Source: Bacilli bacterium (GTDB lineage Bacteria > Bacillota_I > Bacilli_A > RF39 > UBA660). Taken from it: DNA of 9,853 nucleotides. The notes under the pieces are model-generated. The model worked only from the letters and a program-made list of their open reading frames with translations, did no database searches and was not told where the DNA came from. Of the stretch, positions 1-9,328 are shown in pieces. The position numbers and the translations under genes were made by a program. Location: NCBI GenBank assembly GCA_028685275.1, contig JAQUEG010000014.1, positions 1 through 9,853 on the forward strand, read 5' to 3'. The first letter of the stretch is position 1. Each line of letters opens with the position of its first letter.

Positions 1-35
1 ATAACATGGTATTTTTTGTAAGTCTACCCCCCCCG

Positions 36-63
36 AAAAAAATGTCAATATTGACATTTTTTT
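36..63. terminator. Perfect 28-bp palindrome, probable second (bidirectional) terminator
   Basis: Seven A, the 14-base palindrome TGTCAATATTGACA, and seven T form a perfect inverted repeat. As RNA on either strand it gives a hairpin with an A-rich 5' flank and a U-run, the form of a bidirectional intrinsic terminator. It lies 12 nt beyond the first hairpin downstream of rpoC, so it could act as a backup for rpoC or end a gene converging from the left, which is not visible here. The perfect symmetry also allows a protein-binding operator. A run of eight C (27-34) and one G lie directly to its left. Confidence 0.55.
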
Positions 64-75
64 GTGATTTTTAAT

Positions 76-113
76 AAAAAAAGAGCAAGATTTTTATTCT
101 TTGCTCTTTTTTT
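76..113 (-). terminator. Intrinsic terminator of rpoBC
   Basis: On the minus strand, an A-run and GAGCAA-AGA lead through an A/T loop to TCTTGCTC and six T. The arms pair over about 14 bp with one bulged A (plus-strand arms 76-90 and 98-113). It starts 11 nt after the rpoC stop codon and has the GC core plus U-tract of a Rho-independent terminator. The A-run on the other side means it could also work for plus-strand transcription. Confidence 0.85.
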
Positions 114-124
114 GTTATCTATCA

Positions 125-3100
125 TTAATCAACTAATTTTTCTTCAAGAATATCAATTGGTTCATCATCACTAAACTTTTCTTCTAATTCAAACTCGATA
201 TTTGCATATTTTTTAGCACCAGTACCGGCTGGAATTAATTTGCCAATAATAACATTTTCCTTCAAGCCTTCTAAGTGATCAATTTTACCACAAACTGCAG
301 CGTCAGTTAATACCCTTGTCGTTTCCTGAAATGAAGCCGCTGATAAAAATGAATCCGTTTCTAATGAAGCTTTTGTAATTCCTAAGACAACTGGTCGCCC
401 TATAGCAGGTTTTTTTCCCTCAAGAATAATTTTCTTGTTAGCATCAGCAAAATCATGAATTGATATTAATTTACCTATTAATAAATCAGTATCACCACTA
501 TCTACGACCTTCACTTTAGATATCATACGGCGTGCCATAATTTCAATATGCTTATCAGAAATACCTACACCTTGTGAACAATAAATTTTTTGTATTTCTT
601 TTAATATATATTCTTGAACCGTTATACGATCAGTTACTGCCAATAATTCTTTAGGATTAATATTACCTTCTGTTAATTTATCACCAGCATTAACAATATC
701 ACCAATTTTAACTCTAACCCTTACTCCATAATTGGTAACATGCTCTTTACTAGTAGTTTCATTAGTAATAATAATTTTATATTTACCATTACTATTTTCA
801 ATACTAGTAACTTTTCCTTCAATTTCAGCTATTGTTGATTTTCCTTTTGGATTACGCGCTTCAAATAATTCTTGCACACGTGGTAACCCTTGTGTAATAT
901 CATCGCCACTAACAACACCACCAGTATGGAATGTTCTCATCGTTAATTGTGTCCCTGGTTCACCAATTGATTGTGCTGACATAATACCAATTGCTTCACC
1001 AATTTCAACTACATTACCAGTTGCTAAATTACGACCATAGCATTTTTGACAAACACCATTACGCGTTTTACAAGTTAAAACATTTCTTATTTCCACTTCT
1101 TTTATACCTGCTTTAATAATTTTATCAGCAATTATTTCAGTTATTATTTGATTTTTATCAATAATTACTTCTTTACTTTCAGGATTAATTACCTTTTTAT
1201 TAGTAAAACGTCCGACAATACGATCCTTTAATGTTTCTAAAATGGTTGTAGTGCCGGCTTTTTCATCAACAATTTCACGAACAACTACTCCCTCGATAGT
1301 ACCACAATCTTCTTCACGTACAATAATATCTTGTACTACATCAACTAAACGACGAGTAAGATATCCAGCATCAGCTGTTTTTAATGCTGTGTCAGCATTT
1401 CCTTTACGTGCTCCATGAGTTGATAAAAAGAATTCTGATACCGATAACCCTTCTTTAAATGATGAAACTACTGGATATTCCAAGTATTCACCATTTGGTT
1501 TTGCCATTAATCCACGCATCCCTGCTAACTGTGTAAACTGACCAATTTTTCCACGCGCTTGTGAATTAATCATAATAAATATCGGATTATCCTTATATTT
1601 TTTAGAATAACTTGATAATTCTTTTTGAATTTTTTCTTTTGCATCATTCCAAATTGAAATAATTTTATCATATCGCTCTTGTTCTGTAATTAAACCTCTT
1701 TGAAATTGTTTATTAATAGTTTCAACTAATTTCCCATTTTCTTCTAATATTATTGCTTTATCTTCACTAACTACAATATCACTAATAGCAAAAGTAATAC
1801 CTGCTTTAGTTGAATATTTAAATCCTAAATCTTTTAATTTATCTAACATAATTGATGTTTCAGTAGTTTTATGACGTTTAAATACTTGCGCAATAATTGC
1901 TTCTAAGGCATTTTTAGAAAAAGGTTCTACTAAAGGCATTTTATTAATTTCAACAGGTATATTAGCACCTTTTTCTAGGAAAAATTTATCCGGCGTAATA
2001 TTTTCAATGTTTTCGATTGAATATTCGTTAATATATGGAAATGAATCTGGTAAAATTTCATTAAAAATTAATTTCCCAATTGTAGTGATTAGATACCTGC
2101 CTTTTTGATTTTCACTAAATACTTTGTATTTGAATGAATTAACTGGAATAGCAATTCTTGTATGAAGGTGAACTTCATTTCTTTCATAAGCCATTAATGC
2201 TTCGTTATTATTTTTAAATATCCGTCCTTCACCTAAAGCATCACTTTTTTCAATTGTTAAATAATAATTACCTAATATCATATCTTGTGTAGGTGTAACA
2301 ATAGGTTTTCCATCTTTTGGGTTTAAAATATTATTAGCGCCTAACATTAAAACTTGAGCTTCAGCTTTTGCTTCTTCCGATAATGGAATATGAACTGCCA
2401 TTTGATCGCCATCAAAATCTGCATTAAATGCAGTTGTAACTAATGGATGTAATCGAATAGCACGACCATTAATTAATTTTGGTTCAAAGGCTTGAATACC
2501 TAAACGATGTAAAGTCGGTGCCCGATTTAATAAAACTGGATGTTCTTTTATTACTTCTTCAACAATATCCCATACTCTTTCATCTTGGTTTTCAATCATC
2601 CTCTTAGCTGATTTAATATTATGAATTATTCCTTTTTCTACCAATTCATGAATAATATGAGGTTTAAATAATTCAAGCGCCATTTCTTTAGGTAACCCAC
2701 ATTGATACATTTTTAAATCTGGGCCAACTACAATAACAGAACGGCCGGAATAATCAACTCTTTTTCCTAATAAATTTTGTCGGAAACGACCTTGTTTTCC
2801 TTTTAACATATTACTAAGTGATTTTAAAGGGCGATTATTTGCTCCAGTTACATTACGACCACGACGTCCATTGTCGAATAAAGCATCCACTGCTTCTTGC
2901 AGCATCCTTTTTTCATTACGAACAATAATATTAGGTGCCCCTAATTCAATTAATTTTTTCAAACGATTATTACGATTAATAATACGACGATATAAATCAT
3001 TTAAATCACTAGTAGCAAAACGTCCGCCATCTAATTGAATCATCGGTCTTAAATCTGGCGGTATAACTGGCAATACATCTAAAATAATCCATTCAGGTTT

Positions 3101-3763
3101 GTTTCCAGATTTAATAAAGGCATCTAAAACATCTAATCTTTTTATAAGTCTAATTCTTTTTTGTCCTTGAACTTCTTCTAAATCTTTATTTATTTCAGCA
3201 ATTTCTTTTTCTAAATCAATTTCCGCTAACAAAGTTCTAATTGCTTCAGCGCCCATTCCTACTTCGAAAGTATTACCATATTTTTCAAAGTATACATTAT
3301 ATTCTTTGTCTGATAAAGTTTGCTTTTTTTCTAAAGGAGTAGCGCCTGGATTAATAACTACATAAGAAACAAAATATAAAATTTCTTCTAAATCACGTGG
3401 CGACATATCTAATAATAAACCCATTCGTGATGGGGTCCCTTTAAAAAACCAAATATGTGAAACAGGAGTTGCTAACTCAATATGTCCCATTCTTTCTCTT
3501 CGAACTTTAGATTTAGTTACTTCGACACCACATCGATCACATACTATTCCTTTATATCTTATACGTTTGTATTTACCACAACTACATTCATAATCTCTAG
3601 TAGGTCCAAATATTTTTTCACAAAATAACCCATCGCGTTCTGGTTTTAAAGTACGATAATTTATTGTCTCTGGTTTTTTTACTTCCCCATTAGACCACGA
3701 ACGAATTTTTCCTGATGAAGCAATTGAGATTCTTAATCCAGAAAATTTATTAGCATCTATCAT
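125..3763 (-). CDS. rpoC: DNA-directed RNA polymerase subunit beta'
   Basis: Beta' subunit of the core RNA polymerase (alpha2-beta-beta'-omega), which carries the catalytic magnesium site. The 1212-aa product is full length for a Bacilli-type beta'. Visible landmarks in order: the N-terminal zinc ribbon with C60, C62, C75 and C78; [16 protein letters not shown] near 94-109; the [20 protein letters not shown] region at 311-330; the catalytic NADFDGDQM at 447-455 with Asp449, 451 and 453; the bridge helix around 771-812; the second zinc site C820, C898, C905, C908; the trigger-loop start [12 protein letters not shown] at 938-949; and the [13 protein letters not shown] segment near 1144-1156. 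The long insertion found in many proteobacterial beta' trigger loops is absent, and the end is acidic. The ATG overlaps the rpoB stop by one base (TAATG); its Shine-Dalgarno GGGGGTG (3771-3777) lies in the last rpoB codons, implying coupled translation. The stop is TAA and a terminator follows. Confidence 0.99.
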   Translation of the reverse strand: MIDANKFSGLRISIASSGKIRSWSNGEVKKPETINYRTLKPERDGLFCEKIFGPTRDYECSCGKYKRIRYKGIVCDRCGVEVTKSKVRRERMGHIELATPVSHIWFFKGTPSRMGLLLDMSPRDLEEILYFVSYVVINPGATPLEKKQTLSDKEYNVYFEKYGNTFEVGMGAEAIRTLLAEIDLEKEIAEINKDLEEVQGQKRIRLIKRLDVLDAFIKSGNKPEWIILDVLPVIPPDLRPMIQLDGGRFATSDLNDLYRRIINRNNRLKKLIELGAPNIIVRNEKRMLQEAVDALFDNGRRGRNVTGANNRPLKSLSNMLKGKQGRFRQNLLGKRVDYSGRSVIVVGPDLKMYQCGLPKEMALELFKPHIIHELVEKGIIHNIKSAKRMIENQDERVWDIVEEVIKEHPVLLNRAPTLHRLGIQAFEPKLINGRAIRLHPLVTTAFNADFDGDQMAVHIPLSEEAKAEAQVLMLGANNILNPKDGKPIVTPTQDMILGNYYLTIEKSDALGEGRIFKNNNEALMAYERNEVHLHTRIAIPVNSFKYKVFSENQKGRYLITTIGKLIFNEILPDSFPYINEYSIENIENITPDKFFLEKGANIPVEINKMPLVEPFSKNALEAIIAQVFKRHKTTETSIMLDKLKDLGFKYSTKAGITFAISDIVVSEDKAIILEENGKLVETINKQFQRGLITEQERYDKIISIWNDAKEKIQKELSSYSKKYKDNPIFIMINSQARGKIGQFTQLAGMRGLMAKPNGEYLEYPVVSSFKEGLSVSEFFLSTHGARKGNADTALKTADAGYLTRRLVDVVQDIIVREEDCGTIEGVVVREIVDEKAGTTTILETLKDRIVGRFTNKKVINPESKEVIIDKNQIITEIIADKIIKAGIKEVEIRNVLTCKTRNGVCQKCYGRNLATGNVVEIGEAIGIMSAQSIGEPGTQLTMRTFHTGGVVSGDDITQGLPRVQELFEARNPKGKSTIAEIEGKVTSIENSNGKYKIIITNETTSKEHVTNYGVRVRVKIGDIVNAGDKLTEGNINPKELLAVTDRITVQEYILKEIQKIYCSQGVGISDKHIEIMARRMISKVKVVDSGDTDLLIGKLISIHDFADANKKIILEGKKPAIGRPVVLGITKASLETDSFLSAASFQETTRVLTDAAVCGKIDHLEGLKENVIIGKLIPAGTGAKKYANIEFELEEKFSDDEPIDILEEKLVD

Positions 3764-6700
3764 TATTCTTCACCCCCATTTTTTTCTGTTACATTATCTA
3801 TTTCATCATTATTAATTGTTTTAGTTTCATTTAAATCGAAGTTAATTACTGCATCTTTTTTATAAGCAGTATTTTCAATTTCTTCAATTGAAAGGGGTGC
3901 CGCACTTTTATTCTCTTCTTCTTCTAATTGTTTTAATTCAACTTCTTGTTCATCATCATCAATTATTGATATGTCAAGACCTAAAGCTTGAAATTCTTTA
4001 ATTAATACTCTAAATGATTCTGGAATGCCACCCGGTTTCATTGGATTACCTTTTACTAAAGCTTCATATACTTTAACCCGACCAATAACATCATCAGATT
4101 TTACTGTTAAAATTTCTTGTAAAATATGAGCCGCACCATACGCATATAACGCCCATACTTCCATCTCACCAAATCTTTGACCACCAAATTGTGCTTTCCC
4201 ACCTAATGGTTGTTGCGTAACTAATGAATAAGGTCCTGTTGAGCGAGCATGTAATTTATCATCAACCATATGTGCTAATTTAATCATATACATAATACCA
4301 ACACTAACTTTATTTTCAAAACATTCACCAGTACGACCATCATATAATATGGTTTTTCCATCGTTATCAATTCCGGCTTTTTTCATCATTGCTTCGATTT
4401 CACTAATTTTAGCACCATCAAAAGGCGGACTAGCAATATAAAAACCTAATTTTTTAGCAGCCATTCCTAAGTGTAATTCTAATATTTGTCCAATATTCAT
4501 TCTTGATGGTACTCCTAATGGATTAAGTAAAATATCAACTGGTGTTCCATCTGGTAAATATGGCATATCTTCCTGTGGTAAAATTAAAGAAACAACACCT
4601 TTATTGCCATGGCGTCCTGACATCTTGTCACCAACCGAAATTTTTCTTTTCTGAGCAATATAAACTCGTACTATTTTACTAACACCCGCTGGAATATCTT
4701 CATTCTCTTTCTTTGTAAATACCTTTACATTATGAACTATTCCATCAGCGCCATGTGATACACGTAATGAAGTATCACGTACTTCCCGTGTTTTTTCACC
4801 AAAAATAGCATGCAACAGTTTTTCTTCACTAGTAAGTTCTACCATCCCTTTAGGAGTTACTTTACCTACTAAAATATCTCCTTCTTTTACTTCAGTTCCT
4901 ATTCTTACAATTCCATCCGCATCTAAATTTTTTCGTGCTTCATCAGAAACATTCGGAATATCCCTAGTAATTTCTTCTGGCCCTAATTTCGTATCACGAC
5001 ACTCAATATCATAACTTTCAATTTTGATTGAAGTATAATCATCGTCTAATACTAACCTTTCATTTATAATGATAGCATCTTCATAATTATAACCATCAAA
5101 TGTCATAAAAGCAACAGTAACATTTCGGCCTAAAGCAATTTCACCTTTATCAGTACTTGGGCCGTCTGCTATAACCATTCCTTTTTTTATCTTATCATTA
5201 ATTCTAACTAATGGTACTTGGTGATAACAAGTTGCATGATTAGAACGCTCAAAATTCATTAAATCATAAATATCACGTCCATTTTTAGTTTTAATGATTA
5301 TTTTTTTCCCATCAACGTATTCAACTGTACCATCCTCTTTAGCTGTTATTAAAACGCCACTATCTCTGGCTGCAATATGTTCAATACCAGTTCCTACAAT
5401 AGGCGCCTCAGTTTTAATCAATGGTAATGCTTGTCGTTGCATATTTGCGCCCATTAAAGCTCTAGTTGCATCATCATGTTCTAAAAATGGAATAAAAGAA
5501 GTTGTTACTGAAATAAGTTGCTGCGGTGAAACGTCTATATAATTTACTTTGTCTTTTGAAACAAAAACATTATCACCACGATGACGTGCTGATACATTCT
5601 CTTCTATAATTTCATTATTTTCATTTATTCTGGTTGTTGCTTGCGCAATAATATAATCATTTTCTTCATCCGCTGTTAAATAATCAATTTCATTCATTAA
5701 TTTATTATTTTTTACCTGGCGATAAGGTGTCATAATAAAACCATATTCATTAATTTTAGCATAAGATGCTAATGAAGTAATAAGCCCAATATTTGGACCT
5801 TCAGGTGATTCGATCGGACAAATACGACCATAATGAGAAGTATTAACGTCACGCACTTCCATGCCAGCTCGATCACGTGATAAACCGCCTGGACCTAAAG
5901 CAGATAACCGCCTTTTATTATTTAATTCCGAAATTGGATTAACTTGATCCATAAATTGAGATAATTGACTACTGCCAAAAAACTCTTTAATAATAGCCGT
6001 AATTGGTCTTATATTAATTAAAGCTTTAGGGGTAGCTGCCTCCACATCAATAGTAGTCATTCTTTCTCTTATTACTCTTTCTGTACGAGTAACACCAATT
6101 CGAAATTGATTTTGTAACAATTCACCCACTTGACGTACACGGCGATTTGCTAAGTGATCAATTTCATCTAAATTACCAATTCCCTCTAATAAATTTAAAT
6201 AATAAGAAATTGACGCATAAATATCAGAAATTGTTAATCTCTTAATACTTTCTTTTGGATAATTACCTATAATATTAATAATTTCATCGGGATTAACTTT
6301 GGAATAAACTTTTATTATTTGAACTTGATCATGAGTATCTAATTCCTCATTAATTAACACCTTGTTTAAGCCATAATCGTTAGCAAAATAAGGTTTAATT
6401 TTCCCTAATACTTCTTTTGTTATATGTGTTCCTTTTTTTACAATAATTTTACCATTTATTTTTATATTTTCCGCAATAATGTTATCAAATAAACGTTCAC
6501 ATACATTTAATTTTTTATTAAATTTATAACGACCAACTTTTGCTAAGTCATAACGGAATTCATCGAAAAAACCCGTAATTAAACGGTTTTTCGCACTCTC
6601 TAAAGTGGCCGGCTCACCAGGCCTTAATTTTTCATATATTTCAATTAAAGCTTCATCAGTATTTTTAGTTGTATCCTTAGCAATAGCATTAATAATATAT

Positions 6701-7344
6701 TGATTTTCACCAAATAAATCAATGATATCTTTATCTGTTGATAAACCAATCGCTCTTAATAAAGTCGTAATAGGTACTTTTCGAGTTCGATCAATACGAA
6801 CATAAATTACATCTCGCGAATCAATTTCATATTCTAGCCATGTACCACGAGATGGAATTACTTGTGCACTATAAAGCAAACGACCATTTTTATCAACTTG
6901 CTTATCATAATAAACACTTGGTGAACGAATTAATTGTGAAACAATTACACGTTCTGCTCCATTTATAATGAATGAGCCCGTATCAGTCATTAATGGCATA
7001 TCGCCTAAAAATATTTCTTGTTCTTTTACTTCGCCCGTTTCTTTATTTTCCAATCTCGCTTGCACAATAAGTGGTGCTGCATATGTTGATTCTTGATCAC
7101 GACATTCTTTAACACTTCGTCTTGGTTTTTCTAATAAATAATCACCAAAATCCAATGACAACATCCCTGAAAAACTTTCAACCGGAAAAAAATCATTAAA
7201 TACTTCTTTTATCCCCTCTGTTATAAACCATTGATATGATTTTTTTTGCACCTCTAATAAATCTTTTAAACCTAGGGAATTGTTGATTTTTGAAAAATCA
7301 ATCCTTTCCCGATAATCGCCAAACTTTTTGACTTTATAAGTCAT
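3763..7344 (-). CDS. rpoB: DNA-directed RNA polymerase subunit beta
   Basis: Beta subunit of core RNA polymerase, forming with beta' the active-site cleft and the rifampicin pocket. The 1193-aa product is full length and lacks the large lineage inserts of proteobacterial beta. Landmarks: [18 protein letters not shown] at 121-138; the rifampicin region [11 protein letters not shown]...[15 protein letters not shown] at 457-494; [14 protein letters not shown] at 509-522; the [14 protein letters not shown] active-centre segment at 903-916; and [20 protein letters not shown] at 1046-1065. An acidic, low-complexity tail follows from about 1128, as in other Bacilli. Residue 476, equivalent to E. coli His526, is Asn (codon AAT at 5917-5919), which predicts reduced rifampicin binding. 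The start is ATG, preceded by GGGGTGA (7349-7355) as ribosome-binding site. The gene has its own promoter and is separated from rplL by a terminator. The stop TAA overlaps the rpoC ATG. Confidence 0.99.
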   Translation of the reverse strand: MTYKVKKFGDYRERIDFSKINNSLGLKDLLEVQKKSYQWFITEGIKEVFNDFFPVESFSGMLSLDFGDYLLEKPRRSVKECRDQESTYAAPLIVQARLENKETGEVKEQEIFLGDMPLMTDTGSFIINGAERVIVSQLIRSPSVYYDKQVDKNGRLLYSAQVIPSRGTWLEYEIDSRDVIYVRIDRTRKVPITTLLRAIGLSTDKDIIDLFGENQYIINAIAKDTTKNTDEALIEIYEKLRPGEPATLESAKNRLITGFFDEFRYDLAKVGRYKFNKKLNVCERLFDNIIAENIKINGKIIVKKGTHITKEVLGKIKPYFANDYGLNKVLINEELDTHDQVQIIKVYSKVNPDEIINIIGNYPKESIKRLTISDIYASISYYLNLLEGIGNLDEIDHLANRRVRQVGELLQNQFRIGVTRTERVIRERMTTIDVEAATPKALINIRPITAIIKEFFGSSQLSQFMDQVNPISELNNKRRLSALGPGGLSRDRAGMEVRDVNTSHYGRICPIESPEGPNIGLITSLASYAKINEYGFIMTPYRQVKNNKLMNEIDYLTADEENDYIIAQATTRINENNEIIEENVSARHRGDNVFVSKDKVNYIDVSPQQLISVTTSFIPFLEHDDATRALMGANMQRQALPLIKTEAPIVGTGIEHIAARDSGVLITAKEDGTVEYVDGKKIIIKTKNGRDIYDLMNFERSNHATCYHQVPLVRINDKIKKGMVIADGPSTDKGEIALGRNVTVAFMTFDGYNYEDAIIINERLVLDDDYTSIKIESYDIECRDTKLGPEEITRDIPNVSDEARKNLDADGIVRIGTEVKEGDILVGKVTPKGMVELTSEEKLLHAIFGEKTREVRDTSLRVSHGADGIVHNVKVFTKKENEDIPAGVSKIVRVYIAQKRKISVGDKMSGRHGNKGVVSLILPQEDMPYLPDGTPVDILLNPLGVPSRMNIGQILELHLGMAAKKLGFYIASPPFDGAKISEIEAMMKKAGIDNDGKTILYDGRTGECFENKVSVGIMYMIKLAHMVDDKLHARSTGPYSLVTQQPLGGKAQFGGQRFGEMEVWALYAYGAAHILQEILTVKSDDVIGRVKVYEALVKGNPMKPGGIPESFRVLIKEFQALGLDISIIDDDEQEVELKQLEEEENKSAAPLSIEEIENTAYKKDAVINFDLNETKTINNDEIDNVTEKNGGEE

Positions 7345-7414
7345 CTTTTCACCCCATAATCAATTATTATTCAAAGAACATTTCTTTAAAAAGAAAACAT
7401 AATACCAATTTTAA

Positions 7415-7443
7415 ATTTTAGCAAACAAAACAATAGATGTCAA
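7415..7443 (-). promoter_or_regulatory. Sigma-A-type promoter for rpoBC
   Basis: Minus strand: a perfect -35 TTGACA (7438-7443), a 17-nt spacer, and -10 TAAAAT (7415-7420) preceded by TGC, an extended -10 element. The start site would fall near 7408, giving a leader of about 64 nt before the rpoB ATG. It lies between the rplL terminator and rpoB, so rpoBC can be transcribed independently of rplJL. Inferred from consensus match and position only. Confidence 0.8.
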
Positions 7444-7545
7444 TAGTTTTATTAAAAAACAAAAATTATTATATATGTCAAAAATAAATATTCCTCTCCT
7501 AATTTATTTTTTCAAAAATATAATAAACGTACTATATAAACTGGT

Positions 7546-7577
7546 AAAAGCCCATACCATAAATAGCATAGGCTTTT
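7546..7577 (-). terminator. Hairpin terminator after rplL
   Basis: RNA from the minus strand would read AAAAGCCUAUGC, loop UAUUUAUG, then GUAUGGGCUUUU: a 12-bp stem with two G-U pairs, starting 3 nt after the rplL stop. The four U of the 3' arm serve as a short U-tract; sequence beyond (ACCAG) is not U-rich, so termination may be partial and allow some readthrough into rpoB. Confidence 0.7.
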
Positions 7578-7580
7578 AAA

Positions 7581-7949
7581 TTATTTAATTTCAACACTTG
7601 CGCCAGCTTCTTCTAATTTAGCTTTTATTTCGTTAGCTTCTTCAATGTTAACATTTTCTTTAATATTACCACCAGCATCAACTATGTCTTTCGCTTCCTT
7701 TAAACCTAAACCTGTAATTTCTCTTATCGCTTTAATTACTTGAACTTTATTAGGCCCAGTACTTGCTAAAACAATATTTACAGTTGATGGAGTGTCATTA
7801 GATTCAGCTGCTACTGGTGCAGCCGCTACTGCAACCGCACTTGGATCAACACCAAGTTCCTCTTTCATTGCATCAACTAATTCTTTAATTTCTAACAGTG
7901 TCATTTCTTTTAATGAATTAATAAATTCGTCTTTTTTGATTTTTGCCAT
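7581..7949 (-). CDS. rplL: 50S ribosomal protein L7/L12
   Basis: L7/L12 (bL12) is the multi-copy stalk protein that recruits translation GTPases (EF-Tu, EF-G, IF2). The 122-aa product has the usual three parts: an N-terminal dimerisation and L10-binding helical domain (1-33), an Ala/Val-rich flexible hinge (about 35-54), and the C-terminal factor-binding domain (55-122) with KVQVIKAIREITGLGLKEAK at 68-87 and AKLEEAGASVEIK at the end. Where most family members have an APK-type turn after LVD, this one reads VDAGGNIKENV, a mild variation. The ATG is preceded by AGGTGAGGAG. It lies 25 nt behind rplJ and so shares its promoter and L10 leader. A terminator hairpin follows its TAA stop. Confidence 0.98.
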   Translation of the reverse strand: MAKIKKDEFINSLKEMTLLEIKELVDAMKEELGVDPSAVAVAAAPVAAESNDTPSTVNIVLASTGPNKVQVIKAIREITGLGLKEAKDIVDAGGNIKENVNIEEANEIKAKLEEAGASVEIK

Positions 7950-7974
7950 TATATAATCTCCTCACCTTTCTTAA

Positions 7975-8466
7975 TTACTCTGATTTTTTTTCACTATATA
8001 AATGTAAACATATTGATAAATCTTTTACAATTCCCATCATACCACCAGCTAACATTGTTAATAAACCTTCGCGTGATGGAATAGTTGCTAATTTTTCTAA
8101 AACTTCGCGTTCTGATATTTCACCATCAATAATTCCTTTTTTAATTTGTAAAGTTTCATGTCCCTTAGCATAATCAGTTAATATTTTAATTGGTTCCACA
8201 ATTTCATTAGAAAAAGCAATAGCATTAGGTCCATTTAAATCGTTACCCAAATCAATCTTTAAATCAGAAAGCGCACGTTTAGTTAAAGTATTTTTATATA
8301 CTTTAATATCAGAACCAATTCGATTTAATTTGTTTCTTAATTCAGTAATTTCCGTAACTGATAATCCATGGTAATTAAAAAATATAACTGTAGATGAATT
8401 TTTTATACGATCAATAATTTCAGATACGACTTTTTTCTTTTGCTCTATAACTTTTTTGCTTGCCAT
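7975..8466 (-). CDS. rplJ: 50S ribosomal protein L10
   Basis: L10 (uL10) anchors L7/L12 dimers at the base of the ribosomal stalk and, as the L10-L12 complex, represses its own operon through the mRNA leader. The protein from this start is 163 aa, a normal length. The N-terminal rRNA-binding domain includes VIFFNYHGLSVTEITELRNKL (27-47) and KVYKNTLTKRAL (55-66). The C-terminal part, from about 121, holds the IPSREGLLTMLAGGMMG segment and the final helix that would carry L12 dimers. The chosen ATG at 8466 follows AAGGAG (8474-8479) with 7-nt spacing and gives the family-typical MASKKVIEQKK. An in-frame ATG 33 nt upstream (8499) is rejected because it lies inside the leader terminator and has no ribosome-binding site. 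The gene is first in the rplJL unit. Confidence 0.97.
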   Translation of the reverse strand: MASKKVIEQKKKVVSEIIDRIKNSSTVIFFNYHGLSVTEITELRNKLNRIGSDIKVYKNTLTKRALSDLKIDLGNDLNGPNAIAFSNEIVEPIKILTDYAKGHETLQIKKGIIDGEISEREVLEKLATIPSREGLLTMLAGGMMGIVKDLSICLHLYSEKKSE

Positions 8467-8473
8467 TATTATT

Positions 8474-8479
8474 CTCCTT
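8474..8479 (-). promoter_or_regulatory. rplJ ribosome-binding site that fixes the start
   Basis: AAGGAG lies 7 nt before the ATG at 8466. This supports that start over the longer reading frame beginning at 8499, which would add eleven non-homologous residues (MKVLFLARRII) encoded by terminator sequence. Confidence 0.85.
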
Positions 8480-8482
8480 GCT

Positions 8483-8518
8483 AAAAATAAAACCTTCATG
8501 CATAGACATATGAAGGTT
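8483..8518 (-). terminator. Attenuator terminator in the rplJL leader
   Basis: AACCTTCAT (8510-8518) pairs perfectly over 9 bp with ATGAAGGTT (8491-8499) around a 10-nt loop, followed by TTATTTTT. This is an intrinsic terminator located just before the rplJ ribosome-binding site, so it acts as an attenuator rather than an end-of-gene terminator. Its 5' arm can instead pair with GAGGTTA (8530-8536) upstream, a candidate antiterminator. Confidence 0.85.
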
Positions 8519-8592
8519 ACATTTTATTTTAACCTCAGTAGGATTGTTTTTAAGCTTTCGCTCCTACAGTCTACGGCTTTAATTAAATAATA
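8519..8592 (-). promoter_or_regulatory. Ribosomal protein L10 leader (autoregulatory mRNA element)
   Basis: The RNA between the rplJ promoter and gene fits the L10 leader known from Bacillota. An outer helix pairs GCC (8575-8577) with GGT (8532-8534). An asymmetric purine-rich internal loop follows, GTAGACT opposite TGA, resembling a kink-turn. The inner helix pairs GTAGGA (8562-8567) with TCCTAC (8538-8543), and inside it is a small AGC-GAAA-GCT hairpin. The L10-L12 complex is known to bind this type of RNA and lower rplJL expression. Here the outer helix uses the same GGT that the putative antiterminator needs, so binding would favour the downstream terminator. The 5' end is estimated from the promoter. 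Confidence 0.85.
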
Positions 8593-8598
8593 TTAATT

Positions 8599-8627
8599 AT
8601 TATACTCGCTTTTGAATTATTTGTCAA
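8599..8627 (-). promoter_or_regulatory. Perfect-consensus sigma-A promoter for rplJL
   Basis: Minus strand: TTGACA (8622-8627), 17-nt spacer, TATAAT (8599-8604), matching the housekeeping consensus at all twelve positions with optimal spacing. The -35 lies within the last codons of rplA (Phe-Asp-Lys-stop). The expected start near 8592 lies just ahead of the L10 leader. Confidence 0.9.
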
Positions 8628-9314
8628 AGGTATTTTGATCAATTTTAATACCCGGACCCATTGTACTAGAAATAACAATACTTTTTATATATATACCTTT
8701 AATACTAATCGGCTTTAATTTATTTATATTTTCCATAAAATAAACTAAATTCTCTAAAAGTTTTTTTTCTGTAAATGAATGTTTCCCAATATTAACATGA
8801 ATTATACCATAACTATCAGTTCGATATTCAATTCTTCCTTTTTTAATTTCTGTTACCGCTTTATTAACATCCGTAGTTACAGTACCATCTTAGGATTTGG
8901 CATTAAACCTTTCGGTCCTAAAATTTTACCAATTTTGCTTAAGGCCGGCATCATCTCCGGTGTTGCTACAATAATATCAAAATCAAACCACTTTTCTTTT
9001 TGGATTTTTGCAATGATATCATCATCCCCTACAAAATCAGCACCTGCTTCCTTTGCTTTTTCTGCTTGTTCACCTTTTGCAATAACTAATACTTTTTTTG
9101 TTTGACCAGTTCCATGCGGTAATACTATTACTCCTCTTAATTGCTGTTCAGCTTTTTTTGAATCAACATTTAATTTTACAGCTAATTCAACACTAGCATC
9201 AAAATTACAGACATTAGTTTTTTTTACTAATTTAATTGCCTCTTCTTTTGAGTATAACTTGTTAACTTCAATCAATTTTGCCTTTTCTAAATATTTTTTA
9301 CCTCTTTTTTTCAT
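8617..9314 (-). pseudogene. rplA: 50S ribosomal protein L1, broken by a single-base frameshift
   Basis: L1 (uL1) binds the mobile L1 stalk of 23S rRNA, helps release deacylated tRNA, and is a translational repressor of its own mRNA. From the ATG at 9314 (Shine-Dalgarno AAAGGAGG) the frame encodes typical L1 through [20 protein letters not shown] and GLMPNPK (Lys142). It then reads only MVL before a TAA at 8877. The remainder of L1 ([39 protein letters not shown]) continues without a stop in another frame from about 8889 to a TAA at 8617. Restoring one base around 8887-8891 (for example AAGATGG to AAAGATGG) gives a normal 232-aa protein with the rRNA-contacting TMG at about 218-220. As written, the product is 145 aa and lacks that segment. 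It may be a sequencing error, a recent mutation or, less likely, recoding: I see no slippery heptamer. It follows rplK by 52 nt. Confidence 0.93.
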
Positions 9315-9328
9315 TTTATTCCTCCTTT

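Noticed and set aside
1..124. Short plus-strand open frame through the C8 tract (from ATG at 6 to TAA at 72)
   Set aside because: No ribosome-binding site, and its sequence is made by the palindrome and homopolymers, so coding is unlikely.
7373..7396. Overlapping AAAGAA/TTCTTT inverted repeats in the rpoB 5' leader
   Set aside because: Stems are short and A-U only, with no U-tract positioned for termination; in this base composition they are not distinguishable from chance.
7451..7481. Second TTGACA (7476-7481) upstream of the rpoB promoter, possibly a tandem promoter
   Set aside because: At 17-nt spacing the -10 window is TTTTTA; TTTAAT fits only at 19 nt. It is much weaker than the TTGACA-17-TAAAAT just downstream, so it is not listed.
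7452..7500. AGGAGAGGA (7492-7500) followed by a TTG-started nine-codon frame, a possible leader peptide
   Set aside because: No ATG or GTG, the frame overlaps promoter-like elements upstream of the likely start site of transcription, and such short frames are expected by chance.
8467..8499. Upstream in-frame ATG extending L10 by eleven residues
   Set aside because: It lies inside the 3' arm and U-tract of the leader terminator, has no Shine-Dalgarno, and the extra residues do not look like L10; the ATG at 8466 has a good AAGGAG.
8877..8900. Programmed ribosomal frameshift in rplA
   Set aside because: There is no slippery heptamer or clear stimulatory element at CCTAAGATGG, and programmed shifting is not known for L1; error or mutation is simpler.
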